Shown here: positions 43,503 to 57,919 of the stretch, in pieces
How the letters are laid out: every line of letters starts with the position of its first letter
Numbering within the stretch: position 1 is the first letter of the stretch
Origin: Acanthaster planci
Taxonomy: Eukaryota > Echinodermata > Asteroidea > Valvatida > Acanthasteridae
NCBI RefSeq assembly: GCF_001949145.1
Contig: NW_019091588.1
Location: 312,818 to 376,817, forward strand
Length of the DNA: 64,000 nt
Direction of reading: 5' to 3'
The notes under the pieces: generated by a model
Told to the model about the DNA's origin: nothing
The model's database searches: none
What the model saw: only the letters and a program-made list of their open reading frames with translations
Translations under genes and position numbers: made by a program

Positions 43503-46500
43503 AGAGAAAGGCAGTTAAAGAACAAACAGCTCTGTTCAGAGCCACACAAATTAAAAAAAGAGATTTGCTTCTTGGCATATGTTTGTTTTAATAAAGTTGA
43601 ATACATTTTTAAAAAGTGTCATACCTCCTCTTGCATGTTTGTTCCACCACCCCCAACCTCCCCAGTCATATGTAGCGAGATAATGGTCCTTGAAACAGAA
43701 TTGCAGATTTTATTGGCAAATTTTATGAGCAAAATTCAGTTTTTCTTCTAGTTCATGACATTGCAAAAGCATAATATTCATTTTTTTGGCTTTTTCACCA
43801 AAACTCAGTACACATGCATGTGATTGCACCGAAATTCCACGTATGGTGTCTGAACAACCAAGGTAATGGTGATTGGAACAGAATTTCAAATTTATTACTT
43901 TCACTCAAAAGGCCTACAAATCAACCAGAGACTTGTCAAATTCCAAGTGTTTGCTAAGAAAATGCGTATCTTGCTGCTGCTCAGATTGCTTTAAACAACA
44001 TGTACTTACTATTTAGGGACTTATAAGTCACTTCAGAGTAAGACAAGTGAAAGTAGTATATAGAAATCTTCCTAAAATTTCTAGTCTAGTAGTTACATCA
44101 TGGAGAAAGGACCTTTCTTCGTGGTTACATGTAGCATCATGCACGCGTATATTTGCATGGCCTGGGCCATGTGCCGGGCCGGCCGGGATGGTGGGATCAC
44201 TGGCACTTACGGCCGACTTGACATGAAAACACGGCAGTGACACCAGCAATGGGAACCAGCACTGTGTTTCCAAATCCTGGAAGAAGCTGGAGATATTGGA
44301 AGGCTCCAAAACTGTCACTGGGCCTGGGCGTGTACACATTCGGTTTTCACAGAGCTCGAATAAAGCTGAGGTTTAGAAAAGGGCCACATTATACATTTTG
44401 AGCGTGGTTGTTGGCAATTGCGTCGTGATACTCCAAAGGAAAGACGTACGTGTACTTTGCACACCCTTTATTACCATCGTTTTCCTCATAACTGCTGATC
44501 TTTTCGCTGCTATAGGAATGGGTCTCACTTTTGTTTTACTATTCCCGTGATGGTTAGTGTCACCCAGCCACCATAAATAGCTCACTCCAGGACAAAGTAC
44601 GAGAAATGGAACACACCCAAGTGTTGAAGGATAAAACAAATGCACCAATTCTTTATAACTCAATGTTTCTCTAGTTGTATTCACTTCCTTTTCGATAAAT
44701 TTAAAATTACAAATACAAATATCATTCTTCAGAAATTTCCACATCAGCCAAATGGCCACTCGTTTGATAACTTCCCAAAATTACTAATAATTTCAATATC
44801 CAAGTCTTCTTCACTTTCAGTGTGGCAATAAATAATTATTCCAAAGTCAAAATGTATTATCCCAACACTCACTTAGATCCTTTTCCTTTATTCTTTGTCC
44901 TTTAACTTTTACACACTACTTCAAGATCTATTCATTTTGTTTTTCCACCACACAGTCAGATTCTGTTTACTTATCTACCGCACAATTTTAAATCAGTTTT
45001 GTTGTACACCATTTTAACCTATCAGATTACTAAGTTCCAAAATTGTTAATCCCTTTTACTGTGGTAACTTCCACTGCAGTTTTCACCAACACTTAGTTTT
45101 CAGTCTTTTTCTCCTTGCTGCAACTTAATAATATCATTACCAATAATCACACTTCAATTTCTATCAGTGATTCATTCAACACCGTCAATTTTGTGTGGCT
45201 TTTCAATCTAACAGTTAACAAAACTCACAATAATGTTTCACAATTAACACAATCTCTATCCAAAAGATAAGTACATGTATATACCAGTAAATATTCCAAA
45301 TTACAATTCTGTCAGTGTTTTTGGTGAACGGCTAAAGTGTCCCTCCCGTCTGATGCACGGATGGTTCCTGGAACCTTGGAAGCTTTGTTGGCCAATGGAA
45401 CACACGGAGGGCTCAAGTTCAGGGTGGGTTCTCAGTCTCGGCGCAATTCACAAAGGGGTCACATTAATCACGGTGACAAAATCGGCCCAACAGTTCCTAG
45501 GGCTGACTTCAGATCAGGCTTTTTTTTTGCAGGTCTCACCCATCAGATTAAATGACTTGGGTTTTACCCCAAATCTTCTGCCATCTAAAAGTTAATATCA
45601 AACTGACTTTTATTTATGTAGGGAAATTGTTACGTTCTTTTAGAAAGATCCAAATTTTATCTGCCACACCCAGTTTGTTTCTCTATGCAAAAAAAAAATT
45701 GCCTTTATAATCACAATCTAAGTAAATTTTCACAATATAAATGTTTTAACATCAACAAGAATGACACTCAAGGTTAGGTGGGTTTTCATCCACTTGGAAA
45801 AATAGCTAGCAGCCACTGCCTGTATAACTTGCAACAATAATATGTCGACACTTGGTTTGGTTTGTCCTGAGCTTTATCGATGTTGCCTGCTTGAGGGTTC
45901 AGCAGCAAGTGTCCCTCCTGCTAGCAGCAACAACTCTCAGGGCCTGACCCAGCCGCGCAAAAAAAATTGACAAGAATTTGGACTCAATTGTTCCTAACCA
46001 TGGCACTATTTATACTTCAGTGCACACTGCTCCACACTCACTGTGGCATACCATTCCTTATTCGGTGGTTTCAGCAATGCTGCCCTCTGGGAAGCTGGTA
46101 GGTACAGAGACCTAATTAACATTCAACAACTTGTAATCAATGAAACTGCAGGTAAATAAATTTATAGTAAAACACACAGAGACTGGTTTAAAATCCATTT
46201 TTATTAACTTTACACAGATACAGATTTACAAAATGAATTCACTTGTGACAGTTAGATTTATACTTTTTGTGGACTTCTGGGCCCCAATGAGTATGAGTAT
46301 TATAATGGCAAAAAGTTGATATTTAAAAACATTCAGAGATTTCAGAAAATGATTCATGCAAAAGAGGAAAAATGGCGTATAGTGCTTTGTGGTATATTGG
46401 GCTGAGATCTGGAAACTGGGCTTTATATCTTGTTCACTACACACGAGGCCTAATCTGCTTACAGCAGGCTTTTGTTCAACTCTGGAGGTTGGCCGGCGAT

Positions 46501-47199
46501 CGGTCCCTACGCTAACTGTAGATCTTTCGCTGTGTGCCTTTGAAGTGCCGGTGCGTGTACCAGAGCAGAGATGCTTCATACCGGCCAGAGAGGCCATTTC
46601 TACCGGCCGGGGATCAAAGCAGCCAGAAAATGACCGGACATGCCCGACCGGTATATCAACCGGCCAAGGAAGGACATCCCGCCTTTAATACTGTCAATAG
46701 GAAATAATATGTACATGTATTTTTGAAAGATGTGTGAAATTGATGTTTGCATTATTTTCCTTCCTGTCTGAAATCAATGTTTCTTAGTTTGTGTATACCG
46801 ATGGCCCTTATAGTCCCAAATCCTCTGGTATTAGGATGATTTTACATTGTTACCGTTGCAACAATGTATACCATTCTGCAGCAAATCCTCATTCGGGCAA
46901 TCAAACACGAGAAGAAAACTGAAGTGCACCCTCACTTGATAAAGTCCCACGTTTGTAATAACTGACTGATTATTTAATTCCCTACGTCTGACCATAGTAT
47001 CAACGTAGATGAGACAAAGAAGTACGGGGTGAATTGAATTAAGCATTTGCATTTGAAATAACTATTCAGGAAATCATTTGTTGCCCATTATTCTTTAGAA
47101 TAGGCAAGGGAAACGTACTGTGTTTGTATCTGAGATCGCAATCAAGGTCATCTTATTCTATTCTTTATTCTTATTCTTTATCTAATTCTATATTTTAGA
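43503..47199. other. 3.7 kb intronic DNA, no gene supported
   Basis: I saw no reliable coding region or RNA gene. The plus frame 45275-45595 (106 codons) and frames around 46389-46688 are unassigned; the latter lies in a GC-richer patch with several 'accggcc' repeats (46580-46670). The rest is AT-rich. Confidence 0.4.
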
Positions 47200-47480
47200 A
47201 GGGAAGTGCCCTAGACAAAAAAATGACCTGATGTGATGATGCCGTCATCTTGTGACAAGTCACATAACGTTAAAGGTGCACTCCCACAAGCACTGTATCT
47301 TGTGAAGTACATTTTCGATTGGGTTCAAACCTTAGAGATATCTTGGAAGGGACGTGATTTACACGCATATTGCCCTCAACCTGATGATGACATGATCACA
47401 GGACAAGTCATGTGACATTAAAGATGCAGTTTTCAAATAGCTGTATCTCTTGAAGCACATCTTGTGGGTTAAAATTCATA
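47200..47480. repeat. Satellite-like array, first segment (about 147-bp units)
   Basis: Two units, anchored on 'acaagtcacat.acgttaaa' (47255) and 'acaagtcatgtgacattaaa' (47403), are 148 bp apart. Shared parts include 'tgtatct.ttgaag.acat', 'gggttcaaacctt' and 'gatatcttggaaggga'. The array resumes at 48540-49600 beyond an inserted transposon. Confidence 0.7.
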
Positions 47481-47482
47481 TA

Positions 47483-48350
47483 CAGTAAACTCCGGCTAAG
47501 TCGGCACTCTCCGGACTCGAGAAATTGCGACGACTTGCGCGAATGCTGACTTGTGTTGTAAGTCATCATTTTGCCGAGTTACACGACACGTACACATGTA
47601 TTGCCTATGTACATGTACATTATGATTCCTTGCTTTAATTCAGTGGGTTTGATTTAACCCTGGTTTATTTCTACCTCCATGGTCGATCTCAGCAAATTCA
47701 TTCTCAATTATTATCCTGCCAACTCAATGATTGGTCATGTGCCCCTAAGGACGAAGCAAGGACGGCAAGCCACTTGCAAAGTTGCATATCACATCGTGAC
47801 CCAAGAGTGCAGTACGTACATAGTACAACGTGATACAGTTACAGTACAGAAAACATACACTCATCCATGTCCACACACCCGCATTGGTTAAGTTCGTTCC
47901 ATATAGTCTGGATACCAGACCCGATGATTCTGACTACCAACGAATCATTATCAAGGGTCGTCCGGGAATCTTTGGGCAGGGAACCAGATAACGTTCAATA
48001 AGGCAAACCCCAAAATGGACAGGGCCTATGCCTGTAGCACTAGAGGGGTTACTGGTATTAATGTACTCATGCTGGCCACACACGAACGGAACTTGTCACT
48101 TGACAACCGCGGCGAAGGAAACCGAAGCCTGATTTTTTTAATGTCGACTTACACAAAGGAATTTTTGTGGTTTTGTGGAAAAGGGATCGAGAAAAGCATG
48201 CCGACATATACAAAATGACAATGTATAAATGCCAACTTAGAAATGAAATTTTTAATGGAAATGCATTACAGATAATCAGGACTTTTGTGAAATGGCCGAC
48301 TTGGACGATATGACAGGTAAAGCAATGTCAACTTAGTTGGAGTTTGTATG
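47483..48350. mobile_element. pogo/Tc1-like non-autonomous element
   Basis: The ends are imperfect inverted repeats: CAGTAAACTCCGGCTAAG on the left against CATACAAACTCCAACTAAG (reverse complement of the right end). A TA dinucleotide precedes the left end. The start 'CAGTAAACTCC' and the repeated 'aagtcgg/cgacttg' blocks inside are like pogo-type elements. There is no transposase frame (longest 70 codons, unassigned). It splits the satellite-like array. Confidence 0.5.
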
Positions 48351-48539
48351 AATATGAACATTCTCAAACATTTTGTGCTATGCCAACAAAGCACTTTTCT
48401 TCACAACCACAAAAAGGCAAAAGAAGCCCTGTGTTCTGACCTTGAGACAGGCGCAGTTCCTCTATTTTTTATACTTCTGATGACCCAAATCCCATATGTT
48501 TTGTGCATGTTTTTCCACCCATGACTTTGATCTTTTAGC

Positions 48540-49600
48540 AACTCTGGATCTTCATCAAACTTAGGTCAATTAAAAATCCTTATGCATAGACGGTTCTAGA
48601 ACATTGACATCACGATGACTTCATCAACTGATTTATTATTGATTTTCAATATTTATTTCAGCCCATTGACTTTGTACACATTTTTGACTTTCATTTTGTT
48701 TACTCAGCTATCTTTGATCATTATTAAAGTAACACCAATGAAAGACCTCGAGGCAAAGATAATACGAAATAATTACGTCATGATGACATCATCAAGTGAT
48801 TTATTATTAAGTTTAGATATTTAAATATTACTTTAATGTTGTAAAATCCATATAAAACCAACCATGGCCTCTAGCAAAATTCTGTTTGCAGCAAGTGGCA
48901 GAGTATAATTTGGTCTCCAATTCATCCCATGTGGGTCAAATCACGTGACCCTTTTTTCCGGTCAAAACCGGAAGTGGGCTTATTGTTTAAAAGTGGTAAT
49001 AGATAATGTATATTAAGCTATTTTTTCAATGGTGTAAGTCTCTCAGTGTTAGTGCTGGGTTGAAACCTTGCTTATATCTTGGAAAGGAAGTGCCTGAGGC
49101 AAATATTGAGCTCATGTAATGATGATGTAGTCAAACAAGTCACATGACATTAAAGGGGCACTATTTGAAATGCTGAATCTCCTGAAATATATCTACAATT
49201 GGGTTCAAACCTTGCTGATATCTTGAAAGGGAAGTGATTTAGACGAATATTGACCTCATGTGATGATGACGTCATCAGGTGAGAAGTCAAGTGACATTAA
49301 ATGGGCACTCTTCAAAGTGCTATATCTCTTGAAGTACATGTGGGATTGGGCTGAAACATTGTGTCTAGCTCGAAAGGGAAGGGTTTAAGACCCTAATTGA
49401 CCTGATGTGATGATCGGGTGACAAGTCACATGACATTAAAGGTGCATTTTGTAAAGCCCAATATCTCATGAAGTACATTTCCCATCAGGTTGAACTTTGC
49501 AGAGAGCTTGAAAGGGAAGGTTTCGAGATGGAAATTGATTTCATCTGATGGTTGTATCATATGATAAGTCGTGACATGTATTGAGATGACATGGATTGTA
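48540..49600. repeat. Satellite-like array, main segment (139-148-bp units)
   Basis: Anchors 'aagtcacatgacattaaa' fall at 49137, 49284, 49423 and, degraded, 49566, giving spacings of 147, 139 and 143 bp. Diverged units with 'gatgac.tcatcaa.tgatttatt' are seen near 48615 and 48782. Each unit carries a 'gatgatgacgtcatca'-like segment; at 49264-49277 it is the perfect palindrome TGATGACGTCATCA, whose centre is the consensus CREB/ATF site TGACGTCA. Non-coding. Confidence 0.75.
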
Positions 49601-49677
49601 AACTTTCCATTGCTGTATTTCCATTATTGGCCATTATGTAACAATTTTATTCAATGAGTTTTGGAAAACCCTTTTAA

Positions 49678-50257
49678 CCACTTCGCACTGGGCTAATGAA
49701 AAATGTTAATGATGCTGGGTCGGGATAATTATAATTTTTCTGTTTTCAAAATTCTTTAAAAATTCATTTCATTTAACGGACCTCTGTACCCACAGGCAGT
49801 AATCTTTAGGCACTACTCTAACTTGACAGCTGACCTTCAATGACGCCTGATTATTTCAGCCAGGCCTGCAGCCTTGTAAAAACAGAACCAGATTGTGCGG
49901 TGTTATGTAAGATTCTTTTGTTCCCGAAACCGGGAACAGTGAACTGCTGACCTCTATTCAATAGGGATCAGATTAGCATGCAGCGGTGCTGTGTGGCTCA
50001 TTGCTGTGGTGGTGGAGAGCTTTTGTCTCCGGTGATAATCTGCTCACTCTAAATGCCCCAAACCGTTGGTTTCAAAACAAGGCTGGATTATCTCCACTAT
50101 TGAGTGTGGAAAAATGCCTGTAATTCCCAGCAGCCTGGTCTTTTGTGTCAAGCACGGTCTTTTGTTACAAGGCCCAACTCCTTTGTCCGGTTTTGGGCTC
50201 CCCTGCTTCATGTATAAAGCCAAGGTGCTCAAAAATGGGTCGCCCGTCAGGAAGTGG
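49678..50257 (+). mobile_element. piggyBac MITE, copy b (complete)
   Basis: It is flanked by TTAA at 49674-49677 and 50258-50261. Left terminus CCACTTCGCACTGGG, right terminus CGTCAGGAAGTGG. At 580 bp it is complete, with no coding capacity. The body matches copies a, c and d. It lies 546 bp before the exon at 50808. Confidence 0.88.
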
Positions 50258-50807
50258 TTAAACCAAAGCAGCTCCGTGGTTGTCCATAACCACTCTCTTC
50301 TTTGGGTTTTTTTTCTTTTTCCTTTTTCAGACACTTTTTTGTGACAGGGAACTTTGATGGTTTTATTTATCTAATTGATTTCTGACTTGGTAGACTTCCA
50401 CAGATGATTCCATGACAGTATTAAGATTCGTAAGAACATAAAATAAGTAAACCTCACAGGAAAAATATATGCAGGAGTAGCGCCACAACCTTTTGTATGA
50501 GATGATTGGTGCCACTGTATGTGAGAAATTAGAGTCTACGGGAGAAAAATTCTGCTTAGTCCCACTTTATGATTCTAGATTGTAAGAATTGAATGCAGGA
50601 TCCGATGAAAAACTGTATAGTATCTTTTTGTGATGCATTGAAATGCACATTCCAAGTAAAACCATCACAACCCCCTGTCCTACCGCATCGCTACTTTTGC
50701 ATGATGCGGTTACATATGGGTGTTGAGAATTTAAACCCAAAAACAATAGCCCTTCTGTTCCGAGGCAGACAGTCCTACTTTGGTTTTACTTATTTTTTAT
50801 TATCTAG

Positions 50808-51066
50808 AGGGGCATTATAATACAAACTCAGGAAGTTGCATCAGATGGGCGTCGTGCACCACCTCCTGTCCTACCAAGTGTCGATACTGGTACCCAAACC
50901 CCAGCTGAGAACCAGGATGATGGTAACCTCAGTGAGGAGAATGGTAGTAGAGGATCAGATAGCCGTAGTCATTCTGTATCACCAACCTTTCAACTGGATG
51001 GCTCACCATCTCGACCTTCGAGTAGGTCAAGCTCTACGGGTAATAGTGAGGTTAAAGGGGAGAAAG
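50808..51066 (+). CDS. FAM117-like: FAM117-like gene, internal exon (C)
   Basis: This 259-bp exon is read in phase 0 and ends in phase 1. It contains ASDGRRAPPP, DTGTQTP and SRSHSVSPTF, matching the DGxRAPPP, SIDTQTP and SRSxSVSPT blocks of vertebrate FAM117B and GLCCI1 in the same order. An acidic/serine-rich stretch follows, as in the family. The acceptor is tattttttattatctag; an alternative acceptor at 50831 (caaactcag) keeps the same frame and would shorten the exon by 24 bases. The donor is aaag|gtacag. Confidence 0.88.
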
Positions 51067-52384
<1,318 letters not shown>

Positions 52385-52923
52385 AAGCAATTGTTGGACT
52401 GACTGTACAGTTCAGTCAGCTTGAGTGGCAGGTTTTGGCTTAAGTGGCAGTCTTTGGAGCAGTTGGGGGAGATGAAGATTGATGGTACTCATGCTGATGC
52501 TGCGGATTCTTTCCTCGCCCCCTGCTTCATCACCATCTGGACCTTCCGTGTTCGCTTCCATCTTAAAGAACACCCTCTTTGACACTGTGGCACTTTTGAC
52601 TCGATCTATGGCAATAACCCCCCCAGTTATTGGTGTTAATCTGGACGCACTGCATGTCGTGTTTACAGACACCTTTGAAACGCAACAGTAGTCGTACGAC
52701 TTGCAGTTCTTCGTGCAGTATTTCTTTCGGCATGCAGTCAGGCTCCATGCAGTGCACGTGGCTGAGCCACCGGAGTCATCTGTGGCTGAGAAATGCAGGG
52801 ATGCTTAGCAAGTCAGCACGTGTAAAAACCACTGTTTTGAGGACTCTATTCTGCCACCTTATTTTCATAAGACATCGAAGACGGTGGAGATGGAACCCAT
52901 TTAATAACTACCATACAGGAGAG
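52385..52923 (-). mobile_element. LINE 3' fragment, same type as 22435-24865
   Basis: On the minus strand this encodes the post-RT region: LHRLRCLMKIRWQNRVLKTV, then IPAFLSHR, a stop, LRWLSHVHCMEPDCMPKEIL, and near 52440-52480 a damaged NCSKDCH zinc motif. The order equals that of the LINE at 22.4-24.9 kb. Frameshifts near 52560-52600 break the second half. The fragment ends abruptly at about 52923, where a hAT-like element begins, so its upstream RT was separated by that insertion or deleted. Confidence 0.8.
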
Positions 52924-52927
52924 TGAT

Positions 52928-54926
52928 CAGGATTGTCTGATTTAAATGACCTTTGTTTAAATCACTGATTTAAATTGTGATTTAAATCAAATAATTGTTT
53001 TGGAAAATATATTCAATTTTGGGAATAAAAAGGCAAACATTTTAAATTTTTGAATTTTTTACTGATTAGAAAAGTTTGCAGGTTTTGCACATTTAAACAG
53101 CAAAACCCTCCTCTGTACATGACCCTTCCAGTTCCTAGTATTAACCACTTGCTGCCAGGAGACCCGTTTTCGATCACCTAGGCTTTATACACAAAGCCAG
53201 GGAGCCCGAAACGGCACAAAAGAGCTGGGCCTTGTAACAAAAGGCTGTGCTCGGCACAAAAGACTGAGCTGCTGGGTATTACTGACATTTTTTCACTCTC
53301 AATAGTGGAGATAATCCAGCCCTGTTTTGAAACAGTATACCACGGTTTGGGGCATTTAAAGCGAGCAGAGCCACCAGGGACAAAAGCACTCCACCACCGC
53401 AGTGATGAGCCACACAGCACCGCTGCACACTAGTCTGGCCCCTATTGTAAAGAGGTCAGCAGTGCACTGTGCCAGGTTCGTGAACAAAAGAAAGTTATAT
53501 AACACCGCACAATCTGGGTTCTTTTTACAAGGCTGCAGGCGCCTGGCTGAAACATTCAGGAATCAATGAATGTACATGTACCTGTCGGCTTACAGTGGCC
53601 ACCAAAGAGTCCTTCGTATGGGTTTAAATGGCTGTTAAATGAAATAATTCATTTTTAAAGAATATTGAAAACTGAAAATCTTGATAATTGCCCTGTATGT
53701 GTGCACTGCATTTTTATAAGCACCCGGCAGCATGTGGTTAAAGAAGTATGAATGCACATGTGTAACACAAAGTCTGGGTTTGCAAGATTTTTATGTTCAA
53801 TTCTGTCCACTTGTTTCAATTTAATTCAGCTTTTTGGATTCAGTAAGTGTATTTGATGCAAAGAATCATGATTTTATTTTACCTCATTTAAATTGCCCAC
53901 TTCAGCGTTTAAGCAAAGAGGAAGGACACTTAAGGAGTTAGAGCCCTGGCACTTCAAAGTGCTCGATGAGCATTGCTGCTTAGACAAACAATAGTAAACA
54001 TTCCAAAAATGCCTGATTACGGCCTGCAGCTTAGCATACAAATGGGGCCAGTAATATTCTTGCAATATTTTGTGTGTTTTGTTTGCAATTAACTACAACT
54101 TGTCATTATGACCAGGAAATTGAGAGCGAAAAATATCTAACATTAGATCTACTTTTACCATCATGAATAAACATTTTTACTTTGTTACGCTGTTCCATTC
54201 TCCGTGCAATGTTGGTAATTTTATTTTGTCTCTCCAAAACATCAGTTTTCCAAGTCTTTGTATGAACTTGGTTAAGACTGGCCAACAACATGTTGACCAC
54301 CATCGACAGTTAAGTTCATAGCAAACAGAATGTGGTATTTCAGCACAAGGAGTACTCAAGAAATCTCATGAAATACCTTTTTGTATAATGCCATGATAAA
54401 ATGATTCAAATGAAATACAATATCTTATAAACAACTTGGCTGTTCATTCCCAAAATAACTCCAGAAGAAAGTATTCTACAAGGGCAGTGACTCTACATAT
54501 ACATGTACACAGGGCACACAGCCTAATACAAGCATTAAACTTGATATTGTTTTCAGATCATACCAAGTAACATTGATAGCATGAATACTCAACTTCCTAT
54601 ACTGCAGTGCCCAACATTTTAAGGTTGCAGATTATCAGCGAAAAATTACAGCAATGATCATATGATACAAAAGGGGCTTATGGTTGAGAAACAAATGGCG
54701 TGTAGCAAGCATTCACTGTGCTCTGGCTATGGATGTACTGGAAACTTAGTGTTTGGTTGAAAATCTGGTATGCACTTTATCCGTGGTATATGTGCACGTA
54801 CTTGTCTCCCAAGGAAGTGTCTTCTGTGTGGGTACATTTACTGGTAGGTGTTTTACTGCAAGCAGTTCACTAAGGCTAAGACATGATGGTTTGTGAATTT
54901 AATCAAATTGCTTGATTTAAATTTCT
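52928..54926 (-). mobile_element. hAT-like element, copy L (truncated)
   Basis: It begins CAGGATTGTCTGATTTAAA and is collinear, in reverse orientation, with copy R (60185-62498), including 'acttcagcgtttaa' / 'ttaaactctgaagt', 'cattccaaaaatgcc' / 'ggcatttttggaatg', and the 'ggtaggtgttttactgca' block. The far end is lost: similarity stops at about 54926, exactly where DIRS copy 3 starts. There is no transposase frame. It carries piggyBac MITE copy c (53145-53737), absent from copy R. Confidence 0.78.
53145..53737 (-). mobile_element. piggyBac MITE, copy c (complete)
   Basis: It is flanked by TTAA at 53141-53144 and 53738-53741. Termini are CCACTTGCTGCCAGG and CACCCGGCAGCATGTGG, clear inverted repeats. 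593 bp, non-coding. The unoccupied version of the insertion site, with a single TTAA and matching flanks on both sides, is preserved at 62291-62294 in the inverted hAT copy. This is the best-defined member of the family here. Confidence 0.93.
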
Positions 54927-55140
54927 TAGTCTACTGCGCTCTACCTACCCAAACAGTCACAACATATGCAAATTTCCCATGTGCACATGGCCATTCACTG
55001 ATTAAGACTTTACCATCCAAGATGCCCTATGACCTCCCACTACATTGTGGTCTCGCCGCCATGATCGTCCTTTTCTCAGCGCTGCATCGCAACAGACGTG
55101 TCTTTCAGACATCTTCCAATTTTTCGAGTTCTGTTTTCGC
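54927..55140 (+). repeat. DIRS left inverted terminal repeat, copy 3
   Basis: It starts 'tagtctactgcgctctaccta' and carries 'gcaaatttcccatgtgcaca' and 'tatgacctcccactacatt', as in copy 2 and inverted in the right repeats of copies 1 and 4. Confidence 0.8.
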
Positions 55141-55616
55141 TAAACGGTTATGTGTTGACTTTATCATCCAGTCATGGTTTCTGAATAACCTTTACCTTGT
55201 GTGATTTCATTTTTGTCGGTAAGAGTGTTATTTTATTGTTTTTTGGTGCCCTTTTTTCTCTTTTTGTCTGTGTGTGCATTCTGTAGGTGATTACCATGAG
55301 TGCTATGAGGAACGGTCAACCCTACACTCCCCATCGGCCGGGCTGCTTGAGTGGGTGCATTCGTACTTTAAAAGTGGCCCATATAATCCACACAACCCTT
55401 GCTGCATGAGAGAGCGTGCATTCCTTATTTTAGCAGCAGTTGTGGATTATGGCCTAAAATTAACCGCTTGAGAGAGCACTTTTGATAAGCAGTAGAACGG
55501 TCACAAGGCCTAGCCACATGGGTGTTTCACCCCTTTTTGTGGCTTTGACGAGGATGTAGGCTTTAGCCACGAGCAGGAGGGGCCCTATTGGGATCAGTGC
55601 CTCCTGCTCGACAGTC

Positions 55617-57919
55617 ATGCACAGGAGCCAACTGGTGCAGCTAGATAGAGCCCACGTTATACGCCTGAGCTCTGATCACTTACAGAATGAGGCGAGGCCA
55701 AGCCATTTCCTAAGTGGCTCAGATGAGGAACCTGGCCTTTACCGCGATGCTAAATTCTGTGGTAGTCAGACTCCACTCAGGAAATTTTCTGACTTAAAAA
55801 TTCTATTTCTCCACCCTACAACAGACCGCCTAGTCATCAGGCCAGCGCTTCCTATGACCATTGAAGACCCAACGAGTCGGCTGATAGAACACCTATGGCT
55901 CACAAAAGCCAGCGGACCAAGGTTGCTCCTCCTCCACCACCACCTGCAACGGCTTCCGGCCGCTGTAGCTCTGCTACATGCAAGGCCACATCCTCGATAG
56001 CACTGGCCGACCCGACACCCAGTCAGCCTCATACCGACAACACCAGGACACAGGCTCACCGCGCCCCTCCAGGTCAGGCCCGCCTGATGACTCTCCAATC
56101 CACGGTGCCAGGACATCCAATAAGAACTCATCGGGCACCATGGCACCTACAGGACTTCTTTGCTGCCGTGGCTCTGCAACCCATCTGTGGCTCTGGCTTC
56201 CGGCTTGGTATTTCCGGAAATTTGGGACCCTTCTTAGCTTGCCCTCCACGAAGACGGCGTCCATACCAGCCAAGCTCCCGTCTGCCCTTCAGAGGATCAG
56301 CCTCCAACCTTACCCACTGCGTTGACTGCTAATTCTGCCCCACGTTCCAGACCAGAGGGCAAGCATTCTTCTACGCCTTCATCGGTTGCTTCGAAGGTCA
56401 AGAAGAGACATCATTCTAAACAATGTGAACACTCCCCCAAACCATGGATGACAACGTTCCCTTCCATCAATGAATCTCTGTCCTCTGCCTGCCTGAGCGA
56501 CAGACCCACACCAACTTCCACCGCTCCGGACCCGGACCTTTTGCCCCCGGCTCCCGCAGCCTCAACCCGCTCTGCAGTTACGGACGACTACTTGTAGCGT
56601 GGTACTCACCAAAGCCTGAGCCAAGCTGGTGTCCCCCTTCCGGAACATTCGGTCACATACAGGAACATTCATGGATATGACCCTGGCATGACTGCACCTC
56701 ACTCCGAGCAGTGGACACCATTGTCAGGAGAAGACGACGCCAACCCCTCAGGTGACCTCACCCCCTCTGAGGGTCGGCTCCGTCTCCTGCAGCGTGACAT
56801 AATCCAAGTCCTCAGCCTTCCAGCTCCTTATCCCCCCTAAAGGGTCACCGGTCGCACCTCCTTCATGCGCCACACAACCAGGCTGGAATCTTCAGGTCCA
56901 ACTTTCCCAGAGACCGCTCATGCATTGAAATTTTTGATTCAATCAGCAAGGCCACACACTGGTGCCCTTATCCTCCCAGGGCCCTGGCTTACTACCACTT
57001 CCCGAGCAAGGACTACGATAATTTCCTATCGATGCCGGAAATTCTAGACGCAGCTAGAGACAAAATCATTGTTGATTTGGGCAATCCTCCTCGGAAGTCA
57101 ATCTTTCGCGATAGTGACAAGTCTCGCCTCGAGTCAGCCCTGGTTAAACTGGACAAGGTTTCTTGCCTCAGTCTACGCTGTTCACCCTTCCTCCTTCTCC
57201 TCTTGGAATACATCGCATGTGCCTGCGAGGAGAATTCGCCAGTGTCCCCAGATTTTGCGGCCTTGGTGCTCCGTGGCCTTGACAAGGGCCAGGCCCTCAC
57301 CTTTGATCAATTCACCCAGATTTCCTGCCTGGCTTCTTCTACCTGCAGAGCCAGTACTTTGGAGGCAATGCATATTCCTCACGAAGGTGTGAAATCCAGA
57401 CTTCAAGATCTCCCACTTTCTGGCAAGGATCTCTTCGCCGGCAAGCTTTTAGAATCTCTCGAGGCTGAAGCCATACGTATCGACACCATGAAGAAGCTCT
57501 CCTTCCGGAAACCAATGACCCCAGCCTTGCGGCAAACTCAGCTGCGTCAGCCTCAAAATCCGAAGCCAGTTCCTCCCAGGACACATTCTTTTCGCCCTCT
57601 GCTCCCGCAACCGACCCAGTGTCAAGCCTCAGCCTTTGCTTCGATCAAACCCAGGCTGCCACGGTGGAGCGAGGATCTTCATCACAGGCCCCTCGTTCCT
57701 TCAGGGGTCGACTCTCTGGCGACAGATCATTTCAGACAAATGGGTTTGGCAACAATCACCCACGTCTACTCCCTCGTGTTTACAAGTACCCTCCATCCGA
57801 GGTCACATTACGTCCAACCCCAATGCCATGCAAGAAAGACAAATGCCTGGCCGTGGAGGCCGAACTTCACTCCCTGCTCCAGAAAAACGCCATCAGTTAC
57901 TTCCATCCCGATTGCGTGA
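55617..57919 (+). pseudogene. DIRS gag, broken into several frames
   Basis: Frames 55617-56000, 55978-56325, 56322-56597 and 57032-57919 together cover the gag region, with stops and frame changes between them. The last (295 codons to the stop) is best preserved and carries the helical block around SRLQDLPLSGKDLFAGKLLE, which resembles the LPxTGQDLF block of DIRS gag proteins. The 3' part of that frame overlaps the start of the RT-encoding frame (57619-58191), so the last 100 codons are probably not gag. Confidence 0.7.
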
